Source: an uncultured Bacilli bacterium (lineage in GTDB: Bacteria > Bacillota_I > Bacilli_A > RF39 > UBA660). Taken from it: a DNA stretch of 25,632 nucleotides. Below, in pieces: positions 15,751 to 23,317 of the stretch. The stretch spans positions 1-25,632 of the forward strand of contig CAJTRV010000020.1 in assembly GCA_910578855.1 (NCBI GenBank), written 5' to 3'. Each line of letters starts with the position of its first letter. The stretch's first letter is position 1. The position numbers were made by a program, and so were the translations under genes. The notes under the pieces were generated by a model. It was not told the origin of the DNA and did not search any database. It worked only from the letters and a program-made list of their open reading frames with translations.

Positions 15751-15771
15751 ATAAAAACGACAAAATGTCGT
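15751..15771 (-). terminator. Terminator after efp
   Basis: Minus strand: ACGACA, 3-nt loop, TGTCGT and then T-rich sequence, immediately past the efp stop codon. The 180 nt from here to the infC promoter show no convincing gene. Confidence 0.7.
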
Positions 15772-15772
15772 C

Positions 15773-16330
15773 TTATGCTCGTGATACATACTTTCCATCA
15801 CGTGTAGAGATAATAAGCATCTCTCCTTCATCGATAAATAATGGTACCCTAACCGTTAATCCTGTTTCTAATTCAGCATCCTTAGTTGCATTATTCGTCG
15901 TATTTCCCTTTACTCCTGGTTCTGTATGTTTTACTTGTAATTCAATCTTCTCTGGTAGAATCACTCCTAATAATTCTCCCTTATAGAAACTTAATTCTAC
16001 ATCTAAACCATCTTTTAAATAATAGATATCATCACCAAGTTGATCTTTATTAAGTTCTACTTGCTCATAAGTTTCCATATTCATAAAGGTATAAGTATCA
16101 CCTGTTGAATATAAAAATTGAACTGATTGTTTTTCAATCATCGCTTTTTCTAACTTAATATTGGTATTAAACGTTTTCTCAATTGTTGCACCTGTTCGTA
16201 GGTTTTTTAACTTCGTTCGTAAAAAAGCTGGCCCCTTTCCTGGTTTAACATGTAAAAACTCAATAACTTGATAAATTGATCCTTCATATAGAAAAGTAAT
16301 TCCATTTTTAATATCATTTACGTTAAACAT
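15773..16330 (-). CDS. efp: Elongation factor P
   Basis: 185 residues, normal for EF-P. Three beta-barrel domains: KOW-like N-domain with the tip loop KPGKGPAF, then the middle OB domain, then the C-terminal OB domain with TGLTVRVPLFI and the end STRDGKYVSRA. The tip Lys at position 32 is the residue modified in many bacteria (lysyl, rhamnosyl on Arg, or aminopentanol in B. subtilis); no modification enzyme is in the window. EF-P rescues ribosomes stalled at polyproline. AAGGAG lies before the ATG. It starts only 20 nt after the rpmG terminator hairpin, with no obvious promoter between, so it may depend on read-through or on a promoter inside rpmG. Confidence 0.97.
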   Translation of the reverse strand: MFNVNDIKNGITFLYEGSIYQVIEFLHVKPGKGPAFLRTKLKNLRTGATIEKTFNTNIKLEKAMIEKQSVQFLYSTGDTYTFMNMETYEQVELNKDQLGDDIYYLKDGLDVELSFYKGELLGVILPEKIELQVKHTEPGVKGNTTNNATKDAELETGLTVRVPLFIDEGEMLIISTRDGKYVSRA

Positions 16331-16348
16331 CGTTTTCTCCTTTCGTAT

Positions 16349-16374
16349 AAAAAATAAGGACTTTCCTTATTTTT
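16349..16374 (-). terminator. Terminator overlapping the end of rpmG
   Basis: Minus strand: perfect 11-bp stem AAAAATAAGGA / TCCTTATTTTT with a 3-nt loop and T-rich arm. The rpmG TAA lies at its edge. The U-rich arm doubles as the tail. Confidence 0.8.
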
Positions 16375-16540
16375 ATTTTTTCTCTTTATGATTAGTTGTC
16401 TTATTACAGTTCGGACAATGCTTTTTAATATCTAAACGTTCAGGAGTATTACGTTTATTTTTAGAAGTACGGTAATTTTCATTTCCACATTCACTACATT
16501 TTAACGTCGTAAATTCTCTTGCTTCTCCTTTTTTTGCCAT
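16373..16540 (-). CDS. rpmG: Ribosomal protein L33, zinc-binding form
   Basis: 55 residues from the ATG at 16540, which has AAGGAGG 9 nt upstream; an in-frame ATG at 16570 lies before that site and is rejected. Two CxxC pairs, CSEC at 15-18 and CPNC at 42-45, form the zinc site of C+ type L33. Firmicutes often have a second, Cys-free L33 that replaces it under zinc limitation; none is seen here. It follows pbpA by 41 nt without a terminator, the order seen with rpmGA and pbpA in B. subtilis, so it is probably the last gene of the sodA-pbpA-rpmG unit. Confidence 0.95.
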   Translation of the reverse strand: MAKKGEAREFTTLKCSECGNENYRTSKNKRNTPERLDIKKHCPNCNKTTNHKEKK

Positions 16541-16581
16541 AATTCGTTCCCTCCTTTTTGCAATATCCATATTATAACATA

Positions 16582-18687
16582 TTATTGATATAATTCAAAG
16601 AATTTTTTTGATACTTCTTTAGAGATCAAACGATTCACAGCCGTTTGATAGGTACTATTGGTATCAGAATGATATACATCAGGTGATATCACCGTAAACG
16701 TCACTCGGGGATTATCGTATGGCGCATAACCAGCAAAGGTCGTCGTAATCGTCTCTGTATCGATAACCCCATCACCATCACTATCGACAAAACTTTGACT
16801 CGTTCCGGTTTTTCCCGCTGGCTTATAGGCATTATCGATATGACCAATTCCCGTTCCATCACCAACCATTACCATCTTAAATCCCTCTTTCACACGGTTT
16901 AAATACTCTGGCTTGGTATTAACTTTATTTAATGCAACTGGTTTTGTTTGCGAAATTAATTTCGTTAATCCATCTTTTGAAGGAGCGTACACTTCTTTTA
17001 AAAGATATGGTTGCATACGGGTTCCCCCATTGGCAATGGTTCCAATGTATTGGGACAATTGAATTGGTGTATAAGTATCATATTGTCCAATCGAGAAATC
17101 AAGTAAGTGCCCTGAAACTGAGCTTCCACCTTTATATCCTAAGCTTTCAACTGGTAAATCAATTCCAGTTTTAAGACCAAGACCAAACTCAGCAAATGTA
17201 TCACGATACGTTTGGAAAGCGGCTGGATCTACAGACAACGGACCATCATATGTATAATTTCCCTTTCCAACTTTAATTGCTGTATTAAACTGGTAGGTAT
17301 TAGATGAATACTTCAAGGCCGTTAAATCATCTAAATTTCCTAAATAAGTCCATGAACATTTCATTGGTGTCGCTGCAATCTTAATACAGGTATCATACCG
17401 TCGTTCGCCAATCTTCAAAGCACCAGTATTATAACCAACAATATGACTAGCACCTTTAATTACCGATCCTACAACTACTGGTGAAGTTGTAATTCCTGGT
17501 GTATAGTCATAAATCTCATAGTTATTACCCTTTTTGACAATTTGTTTCCCAGCCATTGCCAGAATTTCACCGGTCTTTGGATGAGCAATAATAACAAAAG
17601 AACGATTATAAAATTCGGTATTGGGTTCCTGTTTGGCCTTACGTAAATGATCCTCGAGAATCTTTTCAACCGCTTTTTGTAATTCAATATCGATCGTAAG
17701 AACAATATCATTCCCCCGTTTTCCTTCTTTTACCAACTTATATTCTCCATTGCTGGCTACTTCATAAACATTTTTTTCACCCTTTAACACATCTTCATAT
17801 TGGTATTCTAAATAACTTGTTCCAACTCGATCATTCAAATTATATCCCTTGGCCAAATAATAATCTTTTAACTCAAGTGGGATTCCACTATCACTAGTTG
17901 AAACACTCCCTAGCATCGCTCGGAATGTCTCACCATATAAATATTCTCGATCCCAGTCTAATCGGGTATTAAACCCTTTTAAATCACTAACATTTTCTGC
18001 AATGGTTGCATACTCTTCATCCGTGATATTTTCTTTCTTGATGACCTTTTCTGCACTCGCATATCCCTCATTCATCAAGCGATAGATATAAGCTGCCTCC
18101 TTATCGTCATCTTGGAATGTCCCTAATTCTTCAGCCGTAATCCGTTCTAACTTCAACGCTTCAATATCATCGGTGGTCAATTTTCGTTCTTCTAACTTCT
18201 GCCACTCAGAATCCTTTATCTTTTTCTTCCCTTGCTCAGGATGAAGTGCCAACCAATAAGATCGAAGATTATGATCTGTAACACTAGAAAAATCAACGGC
18301 AATAATAGAAGCTACTTTATGAGCAAGCTTTGCTTCGTCCTTGGCACTAAGACCCGCTGTTTTCTTATAATAGATAATTTTAATTGGCTCATTATCGACA
18401 ATCAACTTATGATTACGATCATAAATCCGTCCTCGTGGTGCCGTACTTCCTTGAACAGTATTTTCACTTAGCTTTGCTACTTGATCAACATAATATTCAT
18501 TTTTAATAATCTGAATATAAAATAAATTCAATAGCATCACTAAAATAATAATAATAATAATGATAATTAGTATATTGTATCTTTTTTCGATTGTTTCCTT
18601 GATATCTCGATATTTGTTATAATGATTATAGTTTATTTTTTTACTATAATTTTTTTTGAATGTCTTTATACTTTTTCGTCGCATCAT
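16582..18687 (-). CDS. pbpA: Class B penicillin-binding protein (PBP2 transpeptidase)
   Basis: 701 residues. A basic cytoplasmic tail (1-37), one membrane helix with a run of Ile (about 38-60), a dimerisation/pedestal region with APRGRIYDR at 83-91, and a transpeptidase domain. Catalytic motifs are all present: SVIK at 408-411 (nucleophile Ser408), SSN at 461-463 and KTG at 626-628. Class B enzymes cross-link peptidoglycan with a SEDS partner; by neighbourhood (sodA before, rpmG after) it matches B. subtilis pbpA, an elongation PBP. The region around 110-240 is longer and more charged than usual. The first ATG overlaps sodA by 44 nt and has no good ribosome site, so translation may be coupled to sodA. 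Its presence shows that the host makes peptidoglycan. Confidence 0.93.
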   Translation of the reverse strand: MMRRKSIKTFKKNYSKKINYNHYNKYRDIKETIEKRYNILIIIIIIIILVMLLNLFYIQIIKNEYYVDQVAKLSENTVQGSTAPRGRIYDRNHKLIVDNEPIKIIYYKKTAGLSAKDEAKLAHKVASIIAVDFSSVTDHNLRSYWLALHPEQGKKKIKDSEWQKLEERKLTTDDIEALKLERITAEELGTFQDDDKEAAYIYRLMNEGYASAEKVIKKENITDEEYATIAENVSDLKGFNTRLDWDREYLYGETFRAMLGSVSTSDSGIPLELKDYYLAKGYNLNDRVGTSYLEYQYEDVLKGEKNVYEVASNGEYKLVKEGKRGNDIVLTIDIELQKAVEKILEDHLRKAKQEPNTEFYNRSFVIIAHPKTGEILAMAGKQIVKKGNNYEIYDYTPGITTSPVVVGSVIKGASHIVGYNTGALKIGERRYDTCIKIAATPMKCSWTYLGNLDDLTALKYSSNTYQFNTAIKVGKGNYTYDGPLSVDPAAFQTYRDTFAEFGLGLKTGIDLPVESLGYKGGSSVSGHLLDFSIGQYDTYTPIQLSQYIGTIANGGTRMQPYLLKEVYAPSKDGLTKLISQTKPVALNKVNTKPEYLNRVKEGFKMVMVGDGTGIGHIDNAYKPAGKTGTSQSFVDSDGDGVIDTETITTTFAGYAPYDNPRVTFTVISPDVYHSDTNSTYQTAVNRLISKEVSKKFFELYQ

Positions 18688-19258
18688 TAAAATCTACAAT
18701 TCGAAAAAAGTTATCAATATATTCATTACGTCTATTTAAATAATCTAAATAATAGCTATGTTCCCATAAATCCATGGTTAAAATCGGTGTAAACCCATAT
18801 AGATAAGGAGAATCCTGGTTGGTTGTATTCATAATAATTAAGTCTCCTTTCCGATCTATTACTAAAAATGTATACCCGCTACCAACTAATGTCTTGGCAA
18901 CACGGATAAATTCTTTCTGAAATTGTTCATAACTACCATACTGCTTCTCTATTTGTTCTTTTAATGCATCACTTGGTAATCGATGCTTAGGATTCATACT
19001 AAGCCAGTACAAATCATGATTTGAAACCGCCATCGCATTATATAATATTTGATCACGTTTCTCTTTGGGTAGCTCATCAATATGCTCAATAATCCAAACC
19101 AAATCCGGTTTTCCTTGATAGTTTGTCTCTAGTAACAACTGGTTCAATTTATCTACATACCCTTGATGATGTAGGTTGTAGTGGGCATCAACCGTCTCGC
19201 TACTAATGTATGGTTCAAGTCCATCATATGAATAGTTAAGATCTGGAAGCTGAAACAT
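18644..19258 (-). CDS. sodA: Superoxide dismutase, Mn type likely
   Basis: 204 residues. The four metal ligands are in place: His26 (HYNLHHQGYV), His81 (AVSNHDLYW), Asp163 and His167 (MDLWEHSYYLDY). The outer-sphere Gln is Q148 in TNQDSP and the position four before His81 is Ala; a small residue there with Gln in NQD is the MnSOD pattern, while FeSOD has Gln at that first site. It converts superoxide to peroxide and oxygen in the cytosol. AAGGAGG precedes the ATG. First gene of the sodA-pbpA-rpmG run and divergent from yqfT. A SOD suggests that the host meets oxygen. Confidence 0.92.
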   Translation of the reverse strand: MFQLPDLNYSYDGLEPYISSETVDAHYNLHHQGYVDKLNQLLLETNYQGKPDLVWIIEHIDELPKEKRDQILYNAMAVSNHDLYWLSMNPKHRLPSDALKEQIEKQYGSYEQFQKEFIRVAKTLVGSGYTFLVIDRKGDLIIMNTTNQDSPYLYGFTPILTMDLWEHSYYLDYLNRRNEYIDNFFRIVDFNDATKKYKDIQKKL

Positions 19259-19337
19259 AACATCCCTCCTTTACTATAGTGTACGAAGTTTATACTACAT
19301 TATTCCATTTATACATATAATAGTATGAGGTGAATAC
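19259..19337. promoter_or_regulatory. Divergent promoter region between sodA and yqfT
   Basis: 79-nt gap. On the plus strand TATAAT at 19316-19321 lies 17 nt before the yqfT ATG; on the minus strand several TATAAA/TATAGT matches are possible for sodA. Neither side has a clear TTGACA, so exact promoters stay open. Confidence 0.4.
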
Positions 19338-19601
19338 ATGCATAAATTTTTTATAAGTCAATACATTAGTCGATTGACCAAAGAAGACGTAAAACAATTT
19401 GCGATAAAAAACAATATCTATCTAAATGATCAAGAATTAGATATTATTTATCAAAATTTAAAAGAGCATTGGGAAACCGTCTTATATGGAAACCCGACGC
19501 CCTTATTTAAGCAATTGAAAACAAAATTAAGTACAGAAAGTTATCAAAAAGGAATTACCCTTTATGAATACTATCATAACTTATATAAAGATTACTTATA
19601 G
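19338..19601 (+). CDS. yqfT: YqfT-like DUF2624 protein
   Basis: 87 residues and the only plus-strand gene I accept. It starts MHKFFISQYISRLTKEDV and continues with FAIKNNIYLNDQELDIIYQNL, the helical pattern of the small DUF2624 family (YqfT). Function is unknown in the family; no metal or catalytic motif is seen. GAGGTG lies 5 nt before the ATG. In B. subtilis yqfT is next to nfo, and sodA and pbpA lie nearby, which supports the call. Here it is convergent with nfo and the two coding ends overlap by 10 nt, rather than co-directional. Confidence 0.75.
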   Translation: MHKFFISQYISRLTKEDVKQFAIKNNIYLNDQELDIIYQNLKEHWETVLYGNPTPLFKQLKTKLSTESYQKGITLYEYYHNLYKDYL

Positions 19602-20506
19602 TCCTGTCTAATATGAGATAATAGCGCAGGATCAAATTGCTTCGATTTAATCATGGTAATTTCATGACGATATGGGGGATATACCCGTTCTTTGCTCTGC
19701 TCATCTTTAGATACATAAGGCGTTTCTAAAATCTTAGGAAGGCCTTTTAATACTGGATGTGTTACAATATTAATTAAAGTATCAAACCCCAAGTAACCAA
19801 GTCCAAAATTTTCATGACGATCCTTGTGAGATCCTCGCTCATTTTTACTATCGTTAATATGAACACAGGCAATTTTATCTAGACCAATTTTCTGATCAAA
19901 TTCAGCAAGAAAATCATCAAACGCTGTTAAATCATAACCCGCATCATGCAAGTGACAAGTATCTAGACATACCATAACATGCTCTGGATATTTTACGGCC
20001 TTTAAAATTGTCGCAAGATCATCTAAATTACCAATCTCAGTTCCCTTACCTGCCATCGTTTCTAAACAAACAATGACAGCTTGTTCTGGTGATATCACAG
20101 TATTAAGACCATCAATTATATTTTGAATTCCCTCTTCTTTTGTTAATTTCACTGCACTACCAGGGTGCAAAATCAAACGAGGAATTCCTAACTGTTCACA
20201 ACGATCAATCTCTTGCCCCAGAAACTCGATCGCAAACCGGCGATTACTAGGATTCGCATTATTTGCTAAATTAATAATATAAGGAGCATGAACCACAACA
20301 TCCTGAGGATTAATTCCATGAGTATTCATAAACGTATATGCTTCAGCTGTCAGATGATCATCGATCTTAGACCGAGCTGTATTTTGTGGTGCTCCTGTAT
20401 AGAACATAAATGTGTTGGCCCCATATAAAACAGCTTCCTGCGCACTACCCAGTAATTGTGTATCCTTTTTAAACGACACATGAGATCCAATTAACAATTC
20501 TTCCAT
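19592..20506 (-). CDS. nfo: Endonuclease IV, AP endonuclease
   Basis: 304 residues, full length. TIM-barrel base-excision enzyme that cuts 5' of abasic sites. All nine trinuclear-zinc ligands can be placed: His73, His114, Glu149, Asp182, His185, His216, Asp229, His231 and Glu261, in the motifs VVHAPY, LILHPGS, VCLETMAGKG, CLDTCHLHDAGYD, VHINDSK, DRHENFG and ILETP. AAGGTGG lies 7 nt before the ATG. It is transcribed on its own from an extended -10 promoter with a very short leader of about 16 nt. The 3' end overlaps the convergent yqfT by 10 nt; no separate terminator is seen. Confidence 0.97.
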   Translation of the reverse strand: MEELLIGSHVSFKKDTQLLGSAQEAVLYGANTFMFYTGAPQNTARSKIDDHLTAEAYTFMNTHGINPQDVVVHAPYIINLANNANPSNRRFAIEFLGQEIDRCEQLGIPRLILHPGSAVKLTKEEGIQNIIDGLNTVISPEQAVIVCLETMAGKGTEIGNLDDLATILKAVKYPEHVMVCLDTCHLHDAGYDLTAFDDFLAEFDQKIGLDKIACVHINDSKNERGSHKDRHENFGLGYLGFDTLINIVTHPVLKGLPKILETPYVSKDEQSKERVYPPYRHEITMIKSKQFDPALLSHIRQDYK

Positions 20507-20528
20507 CGTAATACCACCTTTCTAAAAC

Positions 20529-20537
20529 ATTATACCA
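20529..20537 (-). promoter_or_regulatory. Extended -10 promoter of nfo
   Basis: Minus strand TGG-TATAAT, with TTTTCT at 17 nt as a poor -35. Transcription would start about 16 nt before the ATG. Confidence 0.6.
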
Positions 20538-20584
20538 TTTATTTATAAAATAGAAAACATTTTCATCCCAGCTTACTACGCAAT

Positions 20585-20629
20585 AAAATAATAACCCCCA
20601 TTTACTTAGACTAAAGTAAATAGGGGTAT
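20585..20629 (-). terminator. Strong hairpin terminator after the AAA+ gene
   Basis: Long stem of about 15 bp, ACCCCTATTTACTT paired with AAGTAAATGGGGGT (one G-U), 6-nt loop, followed on the minus strand by TATTATTTTATT. It ends the accessory operon 7 nt after the stop codon. Confidence 0.75.
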
Positions 20630-20635
20630 TTAAAA

Positions 20636-23185
20636 TTATTTTCTAATTGTTCCTCGTGGTACAGTATTCCGTACATTTGATGTACCTAAAAGAGCATCAT
20701 CACGTTGTTTTTTCATTGCATTATATATTGCTACATATTCCTCTCCCAAACAAAGTTCAATAAAATCAATAACAGCTAGTTCGTTTTCTACTTTGCTTGC
20801 GATAATAGAACTAATTGCGAATAATTTATCATCTATATTTGGAAAATCATTAGGTTCATAATAACCCGATACCACCTTTTCCATACTAAATGGTGGCTTG
20901 TGATAATACACTATAAAGGCAGGTGCTAACTCTTTTCCAATACACTCGGCAATTCTTTCGTCACTTACACGACAGTTGTTACCACCACGTCTTTCAGCCA
21001 TAAATATTGCTTTTGATAATTTAGCCCAACGTCTAGGACTAAGGCGTGGTTGTGTAACATCCGTTGGATCTAAATTGCTAAACATAACCTCATTTACACG
21101 AGTTATACAGAAAGATAATACTGATGGATGGATATTTAGAAATCCGGTCTTTGGGTCAGTTTCCAATGCCCATTGTTGCCATTCTCGCATATCAAGAGGT
21201 ATTTCAATATGAAAATCAAATCTATCATGCAATGGTTCTGGTAATACTCCACCATTATAATCAGTTATTACAGCAGTTGATTCTTCTGGGCGGTTTCCAG
21301 CTCCAATAATTGCACAATTACTAGGTAACGGCCAATCTTCATTCCCATTAACACGACGATCTTCTATGATATCCCAAACTAACGATTTAACAGTGTTTTT
21401 AACATTTGTTATTTCATCTATAAATAATATGTGCATCCTATCAGGTTCTGTTTCACATTTTTCGCATAATTTAACATACCAACTTGGTGGATACATTTTC
21501 CCAGGTTCACCATTTGGTTCCTTACCACCCGTCACTTCTTCGGGAAGCATATCATTTTTCAATTTAATCATAGTAAATGTTGGATCAATTTCTCTAACCC
21601 GCGCTGTCTTACCTATACCCGAAAGTCCCCAAAGCATTGTAGACATACCATCTTCAACATTCCTTCTAATCCTCTCAGTTACACTAACTTCTGATTCAAT
21701 CTCCAAATCTCCGTTTATAGAATTACGTTTTTCTTCAACCGCAGACCGTATAAGAGAATTCTCACTCATTTCCATAAAATGTTCATTTGCTTGGTCAAGT
21801 GCTGCATCAAGAGCCCTCATATCTGCCTTTGGACTATTGATCGCATGGATTATTGAACTAGATGTAAGACTATTACGAATTACATTAACTAATAATTCAG
21901 GTGTAACCGCATCACTATTAACAATTTCATCAAATACCTCGGTTTGGCATTGAAGATTTTCTTTCTGATATTCCCGTTTTATTGCTGCTTCAAGAACAGT
22001 TTCATCCGCTTTGGAACTATTGATCGCATGGATTATTGGACTAGATGTAAGACTATTACAAATTACGTTTACTAATAATTCAGGTGTAACTACATCACTC
22101 TTAACAATTTCATCAAATATTTCAGTCTGACATTGAGGAATTTGTCTCGTACATTCCCATTCTAGTGCCTTTTCAAGAACAGTTATATCTACTTTTGGAT
22201 TGTTGATAGCATTTATTATTGAACTAGGTGTAGGACTATTAAGAATTACTCTAACTAACAATTCAGGTGTAGCCTTGTCAGTATTAGCTATTTCATTCAA
22301 TACTTCGATCTTCCAGTGAAGGCTTTCATTTGGACATTCCCATTTCATTGCCGCATCAAAAACAGTTTCATCTGCTTTAGGGTTTTTGATAGCGTTTATT
22401 ACTGGACTAGGTACAAGAGTATGATTAATTACATAGACTAATAATTCAGGTGTAATCTTGTCACTACTAGCAACTCCCTCAAGTACTTCATTTAAATAGT
22501 ATGTCTCTTTAGCGAAAGGTTCTTCCCTTAGCGCCCATTTCATTGCCGCATAAAGAACAGTCATATTTGTCTTTGGACTTTTAATAACGCATATTATTTG
22601 TCTAGATGTACCACAATATTCAATTCCCTTGATCAATAATTCAGGTGTAATCTTGTTACTATTAACAACTTCCTCAAGTGTTTGTTTACTGCCTCTATCT
22701 ATTGCCCAGCGTAGTGCCATATAAAGAACCTCCTCATCTGCTTTGGAACTTCCGATAACTGTTTTTACTGTTGCACTATCACCAGGCTCAGATATCTTAA
22801 TTATGTTAGTTAATACTACGGATGTAACCTTGTCACTCTTAATAATTTCCTCAAATAAACTAGCCCTTTTAGGGATGTAATCTTCATTACGAACATAGTC
22901 AATTGCCGCATAAAGAACAGTCACATCTGCTTTGGGACTTTTGATAGCGCTCATTGCCAAACTAAATGTACAACCACAATAAAGTATAGTGCCTAAAATT
23001 TCAGATGTAACCTTGTCACTCTTAATAATTTCCTCAAATACTTTATCCTGATATTGTAAATTTTTTTCATGCAATGCCCAATCAATTGCCGCACGAAAAA
23101 CATCCTCATCTGCTTTGGGACTTTTGACCATCTGTATCATTTTATCCAAACTATAATAATGTATAAAATATTCATTAATTTTCAT
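20636..23185 (-). CDS. MoxR-type AAA+ ATPase with eight N-terminal LRV-like repeats
   Basis: 849 residues from the ATG at 23185 (AAGGAG 9 nt upstream; the in-frame TTG at 23194 directly abuts that site). Residues 1-465 hold eight repeats, mostly 61 residues long, each with an [S/N]xKAD.TVL.AA box and a SD..TPELL box; the look is of a helical leucine-rich-variant or HEAT-like solenoid. Residues about 496-849 are AAA+: Walker A GLSGIGKT at 520-527, Walker B ILFIDE at 586-591, sensor 1 Asn631 in AGNRPEE, LHDRFDFHIEI with the Arg finger, and LSPRRWAKLSKA near the end. The closest type is the MoxR-like ATPase paired with DUF2201/VWA proteins, and such a gene lies directly upstream. It probably remodels a target chosen by the solenoid together with the VWA partner. 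A 132-nt gap separates it from that gene. Confidence 0.85.
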   Translation of the reverse strand: MKINEYFIHYYSLDKMIQMVKSPKADEDVFRAAIDWALHEKNLQYQDKVFEEIIKSDKVTSEILGTILYCGCTFSLAMSAIKSPKADVTVLYAAIDYVRNEDYIPKRASLFEEIIKSDKVTSVVLTNIIKISEPGDSATVKTVIGSSKADEEVLYMALRWAIDRGSKQTLEEVVNSNKITPELLIKGIEYCGTSRQIICVIKSPKTNMTVLYAAMKWALREEPFAKETYYLNEVLEGVASSDKITPELLVYVINHTLVPSPVINAIKNPKADETVFDAAMKWECPNESLHWKIEVLNEIANTDKATPELLVRVILNSPTPSSIINAINNPKVDITVLEKALEWECTRQIPQCQTEIFDEIVKSDVVTPELLVNVICNSLTSSPIIHAINSSKADETVLEAAIKREYQKENLQCQTEVFDEIVNSDAVTPELLVNVIRNSLTSSSIIHAINSPKADMRALDAALDQANEHFMEMSENSLIRSAVEEKRNSINGDLEIESEVSVTERIRRNVEDGMSTMLWGLSGIGKTARVREIDPTFTMIKLKNDMLPEEVTGGKEPNGEPGKMYPPSWYVKLCEKCETEPDRMHILFIDEITNVKNTVKSLVWDIIEDRRVNGNEDWPLPSNCAIIGAGNRPEESTAVITDYNGGVLPEPLHDRFDFHIEIPLDMREWQQWALETDPKTGFLNIHPSVLSFCITRVNEVMFSNLDPTDVTQPRLSPRRWAKLSKAIFMAERRGGNNCRVSDERIAECIGKELAPAFIVYYHKPPFSMEKVVSGYYEPNDFPNIDDKLFAISSIIASKVENELAVIDFIELCLGEEYVAIYNAMKKQRDDALLGTSNVRNTVPRGTIRK
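21791..23185 (-). repeat. Eight tandem coding repeats of about 183 nt
   Basis: The [S/N]xK(A/T/V)(D/N) box recurs at residues 22, 83, 146, 203, 268, 329, 390 and 451 (spacings 61, 63, 57, 65, 61, 61, 61). Units near 21820-22190 are close to identical even in DNA, while the outer units have diverged, so the array grew by recent duplication at its C-terminal end. Confidence 0.9.
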
Positions 23186-23317
23186 AAACAACAACTCCTT
23201 AATAATTATAACGCTATATAATAACTTTTTATTTTTTTCAATCTTCTAATGTTCTAATATTATGAATGGCGTATATTAACTCACTAACAAAACTATTTAA
23301 ATAAATTGCTATTATAA

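Noticed and set aside
21366..21953. 195-residue plus-strand open frame opposite the AAA+ gene
   Set aside because: Antisense to the Walker motifs and last repeats; no ribosome site; composition is a mirror of the coding strand.
21791..23185. CRISPR-like or intergenic tandem repeat
   Set aside because: The repeats are in frame, diverged and encode a continuous protein; there are no short identical repeats with unique spacers.
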